Assembly: GCF_001625305.1 (NCBI RefSeq)
Contig: NW_017803702.1
Coordinates: 146,982 to 210,981, forward strand
Direction: 5' to 3'
Length of the DNA: 64,000 bases
DNA from: Branchiostoma belcheri
Taxonomy: Eukaryota; Chordata; Leptocardii; Amphioxiformes; Branchiostomatidae
This document shows, piece by piece, positions 34,547 through 47,000 of this stretch. Under the pieces are notes generated by a model. It worked only from the letters and a program-made list of their open reading frames with translations, had not been told where the DNA came from and ran no database searches. Made by a program: the position numbers and the translations under genes. The stretch's first letter is position 1. Every line of letters begins with the position of its first letter.

Positions 34547-34859
34547 TGTTAAAACAAACAGACAATTGGCAGATAGCGGGTGCGTCCCTTGTGTTACGTC
34601 ACGGCATCACGTGACGGCTTCTGGAATGGGGCTACTACGCCGGGGTCGCGGCTTTCCAAAAACGACACTTTGAGAAGCTGTATAATCTTTATTTCTCGGT
34701 AAAAGTGACTACAAACACTTTTAACTTACTGTACTATATGTATATTTTTGATATCTATGCCTATTTCAGGTACTTTTTGAGGTGGCTTCTGCCCTTTAAA
34801 GTGTATAGTGTGGTGCATATTTCCTGTAATAGACCACTGGTAGTGGTGTGTGTGTTCAT

Positions 34860-35330
34860 CTTCTATGCTTTCAATTAACTCCCATACAACACAGACTAAT
34901 ACAGCAGGGGCTTGAACACGGTGTACACTCTCATACTCTCAACTCCCATACACACAGGTCACTATAGCAGGGGACCTAGATGTGCTCTTAACTCCCAACA
35001 CCCATACACACAGACTATGTACTGACTAGGGACTAGACCAATGGTAGTGGTGTGTATCTCCTATAATGTCAAATCCTAACTCCCATACACACAGGTCACT
35101 ACAGCAGAGGCCATAACACTGGTAGTGGTGTGAGTACAACCCTTATACTCGTACTTCCAACTCCCATACACAAGGCCACTACAGCAGAGGCCATACCACT
35201 GGTAGTGGTGTGCGTACAACCCTTATACTCGAACTCCCAACTCCCATACACAGGGCCACTACAGCAGAGGGCAGGACCAATGCTACAGATGTGTGTACAG
35301 CTACCATACGCCATACACACAATACATCGG
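34860..35330. repeat. Degenerate 80-bp minisatellite
   Basis: AACTCCCATACACA(C)AGG, CACTACAGCAGAGG and ACTGGTAGTGGTGTG recur with a period of about 80 bp (clear at 35078, 35159 and 35239, weaker at 34876, 34940 and 34991). It starts 60 bp right of the transposon end. It is open on both strands but not coding by any sign. Confidence 0.75.
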
Positions 35331-35740
35331 GGGTCGTCCACAGTAGCAAACCTCACTGAACACTTGTCAACTACAGCCGACCTTGCCCCGACTTACTCCC
35401 GACCATAGTGTGTGGTGGAGGATTTATTTATTTTCGGGAGGTTATATGTGACAGTAAGTTTTAAGATAGAGGAGCGCTGGTACAAATTTTTAACACTAAG
35501 ACACAGGCCGATATTTATCACTGCCCAGTTTTATGTGTACAGTGGCCCGTATCTAATATGTAACTAGTACGTATACGTAGGTCATATCTTTGTACAAATT
35601 CACCCATTAACTTACGATAATGCCATGTCATATTTTGTAGCCACAAATGTAGAATACATTAGACTTGTAGTGTTGCTGTTTCCTCAGGTACCAACCATGC
35701 CATGTTTTTTCCTGTACGATATGCAAGGCAATTGTTTTTT
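35331..35740. other. No gene
   Basis: AT-rich flank between two simple repeats, with no supported frame. Confidence 0.4.
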
Positions 35741-35767
35741 CATCCATCCATCCATCCATCCATCCAT

Positions 35768-35803
<36 letters not shown>

Positions 35804-35878
35804 CCATCCAATTTATCCGCCCATCCATTCATTCATTCATTCATTCATTCATTCATTCATTCATTCATTCATTCATTC
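35741..35878. repeat. (CATC)n followed by (CATT)n microsatellite
   Basis: About 80 bp of CATC units followed by about 55 bp of CATT units. Open in several frames only because of its four-base period. Confidence 0.95.
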
Positions 35879-36487
35879 CTTTTATGATAAAAATCAATTT
35901 ACATGAAGTCATGCCTGCCAACATGTCTTGACAACAATTTTGTATATTATAAAAGACAGAATTCCGAATTTTCCTCCAGAAAGACAAGATTTTATTTTAT
36001 ATATTACACAAAAACATACTCAAAGAGAGAGAACATTCAAAAGAGAGTAGAATCTAAATTTGTTCTGCCATTCTGCTCCCGGCATATGACGTACATTATT
36101 AGGCCCGAGTCTCTGACATTTTACAGAAGACGTCATTGCGTGGTCGGCAACGTGCTTTCTTATGTAATTTTACTTCATTTTTTCTTCATTTTTTTCACGT
36201 GTACTCTGTTATTCTTGAGTGTTATTCTGTGCGTCATTTTAATTTTGAAGAATTACGTCTGCTGTCATATATCAAAGACTGAAAGCTCACGGGGACACCG
36301 GAAAGCCCCGTGGTATCATTTAACATAATTTGTCAGTAATAAGTGTTGTTTTTACCAGATATCTTGAACAAGGGACAGCAACCCCAGACACAAACCATAA
36401 GCTAGTGAAGCACAAATGTTAACCAAAGTCAACTACCATTCGTCATTATAGTAAAGACAAGAACAGAAAATACACAAACGGGTGATT
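35879..36487. other. No gene
   Basis: A 141-codon open frame (35903-36328) has no domain, a poor start context and skewed composition (Lys, Phe and Tyr), so I treat it as chance. Confidence 0.35.
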
Positions 36488-36835
36488 GTTTTTCTGTTGT
36501 TGTTTGTTTCGCATAACCGGTAAACCGCCTTTACACGTAACACACCAGTTTTGTACATGTACGTTTATGTAAAACTGCGTAAGACCGGACTGTAAGGTTT
36601 AAACCACTCACACCGGGAAGGTTCCCTGCTCTTTTTGATACGTGCGGTGGGTTCTTTACTTAACGTGTGTGGATTGTGGCTCTCCCCAAACACGGCACCT
36701 CCATTTAAAATAACGTCCTATCCGAGGGACGTCCCTAACCGAAGCTAGGTACTTATTTCCACCTGAGCGAAGTGAGGAAAGTCGTGTAAAGTGCCTTTCC
36801 CGAGAGCACCACATCAGTGACATGAATAGTATTGT
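36488..36835 (-). mobile_element. tRNA-SINE of the (CAAA)n family, reverse orientation
   Basis: Read in reverse it matches 16942-17338 over most of the body: GGAAAGGCACTTTACACGAC, CTAGCTTCGGTTAGGGAC, the GTGTGAGTGG block and CAAAACTGGTGTGTTACG. The tail is reduced to a few CAAA/CAACAA units. The tRNA head is mostly lost. Confidence 0.85.
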
Positions 36836-39800
36836 GCTGTAGTATCATGGAAAGCCACCAGGTGGCTAGAATATTATCTTTGTCTTTCAAAGGCACATGT
36901 ACCCACCATGCAAATATAGTCACCATCTATTTGTGACTTTTCAAGTTTTACTAACAATGACACGACGTGAGAATACAAACAGGCAGAACAACGAAACACA
37001 GAGAAAGCAATGTCCCTTTTTTTAGTAAGGCAAGGTGGCATGGAGGTAAAAATGGTGCAATCTACCATCTATGGTGCTTGCATAAATTAATTAAAAAAAA
37101 CAAAATCATACGTATCAACATACTCTAGAGTTCACTCCATCTCCTGTGTATGACTTTTTGGCCTTCTGTCATTCTTCCTACTAATCTTGACCCCCCTCCC
37201 CCTAACCCGCACGTTCTGTCAACCAAAAATAGAAAGAATCTGTTGACCCTTACCTTTGCCAGAACAGACAACTTCTAGCAAAACTTTGTTCTGCTGTATT
37301 TCAGAGAAGACGTTTATGAAACTAAATCTGACCTTTCTAGCTTTCTGATGTTATGACGCATATATAGGGGTCGAGCTTCTTAGGTTAAGTTATTAATCAT
37401 AATACGTCAATGCACAGTCTGGAACAGCAGAAACCTAAATTGCCACGTGCCAACATGATACTAGCTTGAGGACACAAGCCTTCTAGCGGCTTGTTTGGTG
37501 TCGGGTGCTGGCGTAGTGGTACGTAGAGCGTTCGACTATGAAACGGCGCGACCTCGTGTCTTAGGATCTTTTTTTTTTTAATTTCTGATTTTAATTTTTT
37601 GTTAACAGAAAGGTGAAAAGACGGCATTTTTTTACATCTTTCGCACTCAATTGCTTATAATTCAAAATCAAGGTCATTTTTCGTAAATCCTTGAGAAACG
37701 ACTCTGGACAAACCCGTCACGATCATGTTTAGCCGTCAATGAGATATGTTGGACTCTTCATGCTTCTAATTGTAAACGAGTTTTGCCCGCATGTCATGCG
37801 GCATGAATATGAGGACTGTTTATTTATGCTGACGTAAACAAGTATTGCGACCTTTAAGGACACCCACGATGACGGTAGTAGCTTCGTTTTATGCTCCATG
37901 TCCACTACAAAAGGACTGCAGACATTTACTGTCCAGGAAATGGTTTATATTTGTAAAAGGGTGGATTTTTCTTTGTTAGAAAGTACCCGTGTGAAGAGGG
38001 GCCGTTAAACCCAGGTTTACTGTAAATGACCGCGGGTGACCCCATTTCGAACACCGTTCTGTTCGAATTACGTCATATCGAACATGGTTCGGGTCTACTT
38101 CAGGTGGAGATACCGGGGCCCAAATTTGACCATCGTGCCCCATCCAATAGTCAATTCCCTAACACACCTAAATCAGGGGAATTGAGAACACAGGCAACAG
38201 GCAAAAAAATTCAACATAATACATCAATTATATTTACAACAATATATGAAATAATAAAAAAGGAATGACGATGGAAATGATAATAAGGTCATGGTAAATA
38301 ATAATAATTGTAACACTAAAATCAAGAGTAATATTGATATTTGTAATTATAATAATATTAGTATTGATAGTAAAGATTAAAGCAATAATAATGTAATAAT
38401 AAGTCGTGTAGATTTTAGCAGGTTATAGCTGTGAGTTCAGAGCTCAAAGTCAGACCTAGTTGAACACCTATTTTAAAAACTGACGGAAGTATACACTGTT
38501 TTATGAGATGCGGCAGATGGTTCAATGTGTTAGCACCTTTATATAAAAAACAACTTGCACTTTCCACGTTTCAAGCATAGTGGTGGCATTTTCCAGGATA
38601 GATTTTGTTGGGTGAGATTTGTCAGTCTGGGCAGCTGTGACATTCAGAATCCATCTAAAAGCTTTTGATGTACCATAGAAGTTCATTTTTTGACTGCCTT
38701 GTACATTGATGGTAGCAAGTGCAATTTTGTTCTGGATTTTGGGGGTTTCCAGCCTAAGACATACAATATATACTAAAACATCGTTTGTATTCTAAGATTT
38801 TGGAGGCGTATGGCCACAGGCTTTAGGAAAGGAAGGCCAAATCAGCCGCTGGCAGCAAAAGATTATGTGACAGAAGCTAGTACCTCGAACAAAGGGAACA
38901 AGACGTAGTAGTGGACTACCAAATTAACTGCACCAATTCCGCTCTATAAGCATGCTTAAATATGCTTAAAGTTCTGTTTCGTTACTTTAAGTTAGTTTAG
39001 TTGGTATTTACGCGTGCTTAATTGAATAACTGCCTTTACGTTTGTCCATAAATAAAATGTACGTAGTGGTACGCATTCAAGCAACTTTTAAACAATGTAA
39101 ATTGCTGAATTTACTTTTATAAAAATAAAAGTTGTGGAGAATTACTAGAAAAGAACGAAAACCCTTGACTGCCATTTCTATGCTATATATGGCAAACGGA
39201 AAAACTGAATATGTATAAAACACCGACATGATACATATATGTTTCATTATCTCTTAATTTTTGGTCAATTCAGATACAAAGCAAACATATGCGACTAGGC
39301 ATCCTCTTGCTACACATAACACCGTGGTTTCTAATCATGAAATTATTGGACTGTATTTTGTAAATTATTGCTGATAGATTTTATATACAGATAGACAGGT
39401 AATTAACTGGTAATATTAGCTCATTGGATTGATATGAACAAATCGGATGTATACCCTTACAGTTTGTTGCTTTTCTGAAAAGATTAGAAAATGATTCTGA
39501 TTTACTCAATAATGCTTTAAATTCTGTTTTGGGGTTGGTGGACTACTATCTCTTTACAGCCAGGGTCTAAATTGTATAAATGTCTAAACTGCAAGGACCT
39601 CACAATTAGCGATGCCAGCTTCATATCTAAAGCCCCTGTCACACATTCAGAACCATCCCCTGACCGAAAACCAACAAATCTTGGCTGAAGGTCTGGAGCT
39701 GTCTGACCAGATTTAAGCCATGACTATATTTGAATACTAAACGAATCAAATCTGAGTTAAATTTAAGTCAAATTTAAATCCAGAACGACCTTCGAACAAT

Positions 39801-39998
39801 ATGCATGCCCTACTCCAGACCTCAAGCCAACCAGCCACAACCATAGCCGAACTTACCGTCCCCAAATGTTTTAAACGTTTTGAAACGTACCGTCAAACAC
39901 CAGTCCACCTTGCTCTAGAACCTACTACCTATTCCCTTGACCATGGTTGGTTAAAGTTGGCAGTGTTCGAGAGGCTGTATTTGAATATTGGTGACAGT
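36836..39998. other. No gene seen; tRNA-like remnant near 37505-37560
   Basis: GCGTAGTGGTACGTAGAGCG then TTCGACTATG resembles the first half of a tRNA-derived head. AT-rich simple sequence runs at 38200-38400 (ATAATA). A piece near 39790-39960 (CCATAGCCGAACTTACCGTC, CCATGGTTGG) resembles the 26.6-kb sequence. No coding exon is supported. Confidence 0.4.
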
Positions 39999-40002
39999 TT
40001 AA

Positions 40003-40986
40003 CCCTCAACAGTACACCTTCCCGGACTGATTAATCTGTACACCTGGGGTCAGCGCGGACCCCAGAACAGTTTTTGGCTAAGTTTTAGAAATTATCAACA
40101 TGCTACCAGCTCAATTGTTTTGCAAACTGATGTGGGAACCTCTGTGTCCACATTACATACAAAAATCATACATTTTGAACTTTTTCTATTTTTTGGTGAA
40201 GAAAAGAAGACAAGAAGAAATACCCGATTTTTAAATCTATTTCAGACTGAAGGGGCTTTTGAGACCCAACTTTGATCTCAGATAGCGGCTAAACGGCTTG
40301 CGCTAGAAGTATCAAATTTGGAGACCTTTCCTAAAATGTCTCTGGAAAAAAGTTCACATTAGTTTAATACTAGTAAGTTGATGTTTTTTGTGTTGCCATG
40401 GCAACGGGTTTCTAGCAGGCAGTTTTTTTGAAAATAGAAGTAATTTTGGTTTAAACATAAACATTTTCTGAGTTTTATATTAAATTACACTTCTTTTCCA
40501 ACATTAATAACATCTTACATAATTAAATATGTTAAATCATTTAATATGCATAGAAATGCTAATTTTATGACGTCATTGGTCAAAATCCAATATGGCGGAC
40601 TATATTATTAGCTCTGACGTCATATGACGTCATAATTACACCAAAGTTATTAAAATTTAATTCTATTACTACAACATTCTCTGAAAACTTGGTAGACATA
40701 CGATGAGTGCATAAAAACATATAAAAACGGAAATAAGACAATGTATAAGAACGCCAGTGTATCCATTATGATCGAAAGCCGGCTGGGGTCCGCGCGGACC
40801 CCAAACGAAAATCAGATATAATTTTTTTTATAAATGGTAGAAACGGAGTTTTCTGCACTGTGTTGAGAGACAACTTTGTGGGTGACAATTACCTAAAATT
40901 TCAGAAAAAAATCTTTAGAAACAAAAAAGATATTACAGCATATATAGTGCTGGGGTCCGCGTGGACCCCAGGTGTACTGTTTAGGG
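40003..40986. mobile_element. piggyBac-like MITE with nested palindromes
   Basis: The right end, read in reverse, is CCCTAAACAGTACACCT followed by GGGGTCCACGCGGACCCC. The left end is CCCTCAACAGTACACCT with a 33-bp interruption that repeats TGTACACCT before GGGGTCAGCGCGGACCCC. TTAA flanks both sides (39999-40002 and 40987-40990). The TTAA duplication and CCCT ends are piggyBac traits. The element is 984 bp and non-coding. A third CTGGGGTCCGCGCGGACCCC palindrome lies inside at about 40784. Confidence 0.75.
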
Positions 40987-40990
40987 TTAA

Positions 40991-43087
40991 GATATTAAGT
41001 AATCATTATCATTTGAGAAAATGGCAACAAAAATCGAGAACAAAGCATGTCGGGCATGTCAGGAGTTTAAAGACCGGAACGTTCTGGTTCAGACACTTAA
41101 TTACGTGTACAGCACATTATACAATTTTATTATTATTAATATTAATTAAAAAATATGTCAAACAAAACATGGTGCCGGCACACTCAAGTCACTTATATTT
41201 GTGCCGCCATTAACACGTGAGACAAGTGGACAAATATTTCCAAAGACTGACAGGACTGACATGACAAAATATTACAAAAACCGATTGAAACCTGACAACA
41301 TTTTTTTGTCTATGGAGCAAAGTTTGAATGTTATGAGCTGTTGTAGGAAAATTAAAAATGAATGTGATAGAATATCGTTTGACAGATAGTAGTGATGCAT
41401 TGCGGTACTTAGGTTCAAGTTTGTAGCCAAGAACGCCAGATCAACCCGTCTCTTCTAGATTATTTTTAGGGGGCACACCCCAGTTAATTTTGGGTCTCAA
41501 TTTGATTCTGCATACCCTCAACTCTAGCGAGCCCAAACACCGGGTTTTCAAATGAAGGGTATCCTTCTAACTACGAGGACAATGGAATTTCAATTTCTTT
41601 CACCTCTCACATTTTAGTAAATTTCAGGGGGGGGGGAGAATTTTTCGATGAAAAATGATGCCAAAAATTGGCCATTTTCACGTGGAATTAGACCCATTAC
41701 CCAGAATTTAGCCACCAATATTACTTACATGGTCGGAAAGAGAAAACCCGTATGTATTATCAAGAAAAGTAAATCCTAACACTGAGATTATCATAATAGC
41801 CCGTCGCGCGAGGCATAGCGACAGCACCCACAGAACGTAGGATACAACGCATATGTAGGTCAAACCGAAGCACCGCGCTCAGGGCGGAAGGACACCCGGA
41901 AGTAAGCCTCGGGCCCGAAATCAATTTTTACCCTAAACACGCCACCTCGTACACTTTCCAGCCATGTTAGTAGTGAATACCATTCTGCAGCAGATTATGA
42001 GAAATGTAAACTCAAACATGAACCATCGGAACCCATTCGTCACTTTTTTTCCGGGCACTAGGGCGTGCATATCTTGTTGGTAGATATGGAATATCTGTAT
42101 AAGACGAAGGCTTGAAAATCCCAATATTCAGTAGAATTTTGTACTTGCTACAATCCATGTTCAGGACTGTCAACAATGAATTTCCAGTTAGCACCGAAAG
42201 CTTTCAGAGGGCTTCTAAATTTCACAAGTAGTGTGTCCTGAATGTGAAAAACAACAGATTCTCATAAGAAAAGTGCCGTCATCTGGAACATTCTGCCAGA
42301 GTCTATTACGAGAAATCTGATATTCCAAACCTTCGGTAGGTAATACTATCTAAAGAAGTACTCTGTTATCATCTCTCTCCAACATAGTAGAGCTACAGCA
42401 TCTCAATGACAGTTCCCTATGTTCCTACATGTAACTACTTCGAGGATCCACATCACTTTCACACCTACAAAACTGTAATGTTTTTGATGTAGTTCAAAAC
42501 TTCATTTACCGTACGGGTAGATTCTCGTAACTGATAGATCACCAACTTGTCCTGTTTGTATTTATCTTGGTTTTATCCACCTTGTAACTACGCATGTATC
42601 TTGTCTATCTGTTTTATTCTCGTTGTATATTTTGAGTAGAATGTGTTATATAAGTAACATTTGCTTTTTGTCCAATACTCAATATGAATCAATTAAATTA
42701 TGGTCATGACTGCTGACAATTCCATTACATAACAGCAATGTTTGGAGAAGTGCTGCAAGAAAAAGATGGGTAATGTTACAATAATACTAAGAATACATAA
42801 TATAGGATAATCCTTATTCTAAAAGTAGTGTATTTATACGGAGTCGTAAGCTGACGCCAAAAACCTTTCCATGGAAAGATATGTCTTTCCCCGGAGGTAA
42901 ATATACTACTAATGTTTATTCACATTCACATTGATTGCCAGCCATATGCATTGTTGGCTGAATTACACAAGTGATTACTTATTGAAAAACTTGAAAGAGA
43001 TACATGTTGTTGTTTTTTATTCATATATCAAAAACAATAAACATACAATGTAGTAAACCATCCCTTGCATAATACTAATCATAACTA
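40991..43087. other. No gene; possible LINE tail near 42270-42330
   Basis: On the plus strand 42277-42335 reads AVIWNILPESITRNLIFQTF, which resembles the C-terminal WN-x-LP-x-x-I block of CR1/L2 LINE proteins. It is too short and isolated for a firm call. A G-run of 10 lies near 41630. Confidence 0.3.
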
Positions 43088-43882
43088 AAAAGGCCAATAT
43101 TTGCTTTGGAGCAAATACAGCGATGGGTTCACCACATTTTACGACATGGCAGGGAAAGAATGAGAAACACAAGGGAAAACGATGATTTACATTGATATAA
43201 CTATAATATGAAGTAAAATACAACTAAAACAACAGTTGGATAGCTATTCCCTACTTTATTGGTTAGGATTTTTAATTGCATAATGCAAACTGTTGATTTT
43301 CAAAAAAAACAAAACAAAACGTCCATGCCCCGCATTCCAATGCTGGAGCAGGAAAGCTTGAAATCCCTACCAAAACACTTGAATACAGACATACTGTCAG
43401 TATGGAAATGCTCTGTGCAGGTGTTAATCAAGTTAAATCCCAACAGCCAATCAGCAAGAAATGCTCTGTGCAAGTGGAAATGCTCTGTGCAGTCTGTTAA
43501 TCAAGTTAAATCCCAACAGCCAATCAGCAAGAAGAATAGAGGAAAGCTGCATTCCTATTGGTTGATGCCCTGCATTCCATTGTGATGACTCATGCCCAAA
43601 CGTGGTAAACAAGGCACACTAACACAGTAATACATTTGCTATAACACAGCCAAAAAACTCAAATAAAACCATTCTAAAAGCCTGTATCACAATAATTTAA
43701 AAAACGCCTAGGGGTATTTGCCCACTGTACCTCCATACCAAATTTCAGGACCTCGGGCCCTAAAATGAAGAAGCTGAATCCATTTAAAAAATGGCAGGAG
43801 AAGAAGAAGGAGGAGAAGGAGGAGAAGAAACATCAGAAAAAGCAATATGGGTTCACCACCACTTCGTGGTGTGGTGAACCCA
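43088..43882 (+). mobile_element. Dispersed element ending in a TGGGTTCACCAC palindrome
   Basis: The left part has AGGCCAATATTTGCTTTGGA and ATGGGTTCACCACA; the right end is ATGGGTTCACCACCACTTCG then TGGTGTGGTGAACCCAT, a long hairpin. The interior includes a duplicated segment (AAATGCTCTGTGCA...CAATCAGCAAGAA) and a purine-rich AGGAGAAG run. The copy at 58379-60569 lies in reverse and is split by another element; a 5'-shortened copy is at 49617-50117. Class unknown. Confidence 0.75.
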
Positions 43883-43924
43883 TAATTATTGATAAGCTCC
43901 CCTGTAACTCCCAGAGTGAATGCT

Positions 43925-44020
43925 ACCTGAAACGTATGACCGTTTCCGAAAACATATCCAGTTGCTTCAGTAAATGTTTTTTGGCGTATCTTATTGCCTG
44001 GATGTCTAACCTTCACCGAC
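43925..44020 (-). repeat. Terminal piece of the 25.6-kb inverted-repeat MITE
   Basis: CCGTTTCCGAAAACATATCC, AGTTGCTTCAGTAAATG and GCCTGGATGTCTAACCTTCA match the right arm at 25765-25860. Confidence 0.6.
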
Positions 44021-44076
44021 GTAACACGCCCATACTACTAGTATTCTAGAGACCCTTTTAAAAGGTGTCCACTCAC

Positions 44077-47000
44077 AGTTACACTTGAGTCCGCGTCCTC
44101 CAGTCCACCATTTTGACCTGCCCTTGACCTTGCACACCCTCTTTGTGCCCCCTATGTCCTTTACACATCCGCTTCTGCAGGCAAAGTTGCACACGGTTCC
44201 ATCTCGGTACCACCCTTCTGCGTTTGGCGCCTGGTTGCAACTTCTGTCCGTGTCTGGGAACGTCAAAGGCTTGCACCTTTCTGCAAGGTACCACATGAAT
44301 ATGTCTCTCTTTAGTACGTGAAACCTATAGTTACATGAAAGTAAAATATGTTCATGTTCACAGAAAATTAGGCATGTGCAGGTGTGTTAAACAAGGGTGC
44401 ATGGAGCAAACCTTTACCATTGGTATCCAGATAGTTTGCACAAGTAAGTGGCATATTCTCGTATTTGAAAATATAACTCATAAGAATCTCCAAGACGTAC
44501 TTCTAACTTTTCTTCCGCCGACAGGAGCCACATAGAGCACGAGGGAGAGACAAAGGAGGAGGCCGATGATCACCCTGAAATAGAACGCAAAATTGTCATT
44601 TGGATTGAACTTTGAATGGACATATTATAATTGAGGTCTTTGATTTCTAGTTTGATTAAATATAGGGTTATTGACCCGCCCTGAGGGGTATACGGTGTCA
44701 AAATTCATAACCATCGAATAAACGACCGAGTCCGCGAAGCGTTATCATGATATAGACATTATCATATAAAACGTTAAGCAAGTATATCAAACTGACACAT
44801 AAGGGACACAAATTCTGTGTAACATGCAAATCTTTTAATCTTGCATTGAAGTACGTGAATCTTCATCACAACAATTATTTAAAGCTGAAAGTTACAGGTA
44901 CGAACTGAATTTACCGCTGAATTTACCGCTGAAATTTTCCTCAACTGTTTCTCCACCACTATTGTCCATTTCTGTGGCTGTTTTGAAAAGTATCGTCTGA
45001 TTTTTTTTAGGGTTGTACCAAGTGTATAATAGGAGAGTCAGGTATAGTAAAGAGTAATATTCATGAATAATGCCTTTTGTCCTGAATTTACCGCTGATAT
45101 TAATTGTATTTAGTTTTATTATAACTCAATTCATTTACTACTGTACATAAAAAGTCTGAGTACATCAGATAGTACTTTAGAAGTAGGTTAGAAGAAAACA
45201 CTTCCCTGTCATGGAATGGTAACGTCTACCTCTGTTCTGACGTCATTCGAACGTGTATTCCCGGATTTCCGGGTAGTATATCGGATATTAATGACCTGGA
45301 TTATGGGGGAAATGGAGCCTTCTGATTGATCGACGTCATCAGGCTATATATGATAATTACGCCATACAAATGTGCAAACGCCTGGTGGGCATCGCAGCTG
45401 GTGCTGATGACAGACCGGTCGAACATGATAATTTGAGCAGTCAAGCAAGCAATAAGCGATTACACCGATAAAACGTGTTCACATGCTCCCTCTGGCGATC
45501 TATCAGATATCTACCGTCATCCAGTGTCTAAAGATTAGACATCGATCTACATACTGTCACGTAGTAGTAATTTATCATTCTGTCATTTATGAGGGCGTGT
45601 CTTGAAAAGTATTCATTGTGGCTAAAGTAAGTGCGTGTCTTGCATGGGCGCGTTCTTAATGATCCTACAGTAAATATATCGACATCAACAACCTCTTCAC
45701 TAAATCCCTTTTACGGCAAGTACAATCTGCATTTAGGTACTCCCCGCAAGAGGCAGTTAGGCGCTGCTGGCGTAAAAACGGGTGACTCAAAACCCAGGAC
45801 TGTGCACCTCGGACCTGCCGAAAATTGCTTCAGTTGCAAAACAAGCTTTCACTACATTTGCGTTTTATATCAGTTAGGCAGCGCAGCATGGCTGTAGCCT
45901 GGAATCCATCCGTGAACGCTGCGTATCCGTTCCGTGCCTTGGCATATTGTATTTGTAAAGTTTGCGTCCGAGCGGATACACAGCATTCACGGATGGATTC
46001 CAGGCTAGCAGGCTGTGTCCCAACTCGTAAAACATTGCGCGAGAAAACTACAGAATCATGGTTTGGAACTTTTAAGTTTTCTGTAGTTAAAAGAATTTCA
46101 GATCCTGTGAACGTCGGAGCTATGCCGTAAGGGCCAAATGCCAATATAGCACGCATACGCCACACATTTGTGAGATTGTTGCTTCACATTCCTTTCGCCG
46201 ACTGTCATATGTCAGCCGCCACAGGTGTGTCACCAGTGCACCAAGTAGCGTCGGAACCGGGCGTTTTTGTAGTCTAGGTAGTGGATGTAGCAGAGAATTT
46301 GTTGTCTGAGTGCCATGATCCCATTTTTCAGGCCAAGGCAAATCGAATGGCACAGAGGCTGGAGAATTTGACAGGTCCAGAGATATTGCTGGCGTCTTTG
46401 TCTATATTTTGAGATTTTCACCCTTATTCATTTATACATATACTAACCTTTCTAATAAACTTAGAGTGATAGCTTTTTCTTGACCAAAATGCATTCATTA
46501 AGAACTTGATGGCCATCAAATCATTTCTATATAAATGTCCTACGTACTATACTGACAAACATTCTAGTACATGCACATGTACATGTAAAGTACAAAAGTT
46601 TTAGAACGCTCTTGATATTATATGGACGGTTAAGAAAAGCTCACAGAAAGCATATTAAGACTTAATCTTACAATATGAAAAATTGTAGCGGGTGGTCCTT
46701 TGATTTTCGATTGAATCTTATAGGTGCATCTGGTTTCTTAACTTTTAAATGGATTAAGTGGGAATCGGAAAGCGACTGACAACAGTATTGGCAGAAGTTC
46801 TCTATCGACAGATCTAAACCCTGGGAGTCCGCTTGCCTCCAGTAACACCAGAATGGCGAAACCTCCTATAGCCGCGCGCGTTTCAAATGAACATATTCGA
46901 ACTGATGATTCTTAATCACTCCTCTGCACACAAACAGGAACAGGAACAACAGGAACAGGAACAAAATGCTTGGGTCTGAAATCTAGTACGGTACCAAAAT

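Larger units (their letters stand above)
30035..34795. mobile_element. Kolobok-like DNA transposon with THAP gene and P2X7-ballast gene
   Basis: The ends are inverted copies: AGGGCAGAAGCCAC followed by TCCAA on the left and CTCAA on the reverse of the right end, about 19 bp with two differences. TTAA stands directly outside both (30031-30034 and 34796-34799). TTAA duplication, AGGG ends and a THAP-domain protein together point to the Kolobok superfamily, whose transposases carry an N-terminal THAP finger; piggyBac also uses TTAA but has no THAP domain and has CCC/CCY ends. Both genes have their starts near an end and converge in the middle at about 33.1 kb. No DDE-type catalytic domain is visible, so the copy is probably non-autonomous. 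The element is 4,761 bp long. Whether the ballast gene is a standard component of the family or a passenger cannot be told from one copy. Confidence 0.85.

Noticed and set aside
35625-35906. Frames rich in HPSI and HSFI repeats
   Set aside because: Translation of CATC and CATT microsatellites.
43259-43585. 108-codon frame, partly repeated in reverse at 58.7-58.9 kb
   Set aside because: It lies in a dispersed non-coding element, and the frame contains an internal DNA duplication; no domain or conserved start was found.
46120-46421. Minus-strand frames with many Trp and Leu residues
   Set aside because: No domain, no splice agreement with the sushi gene on the same strand, and no start context; left as unexplained.
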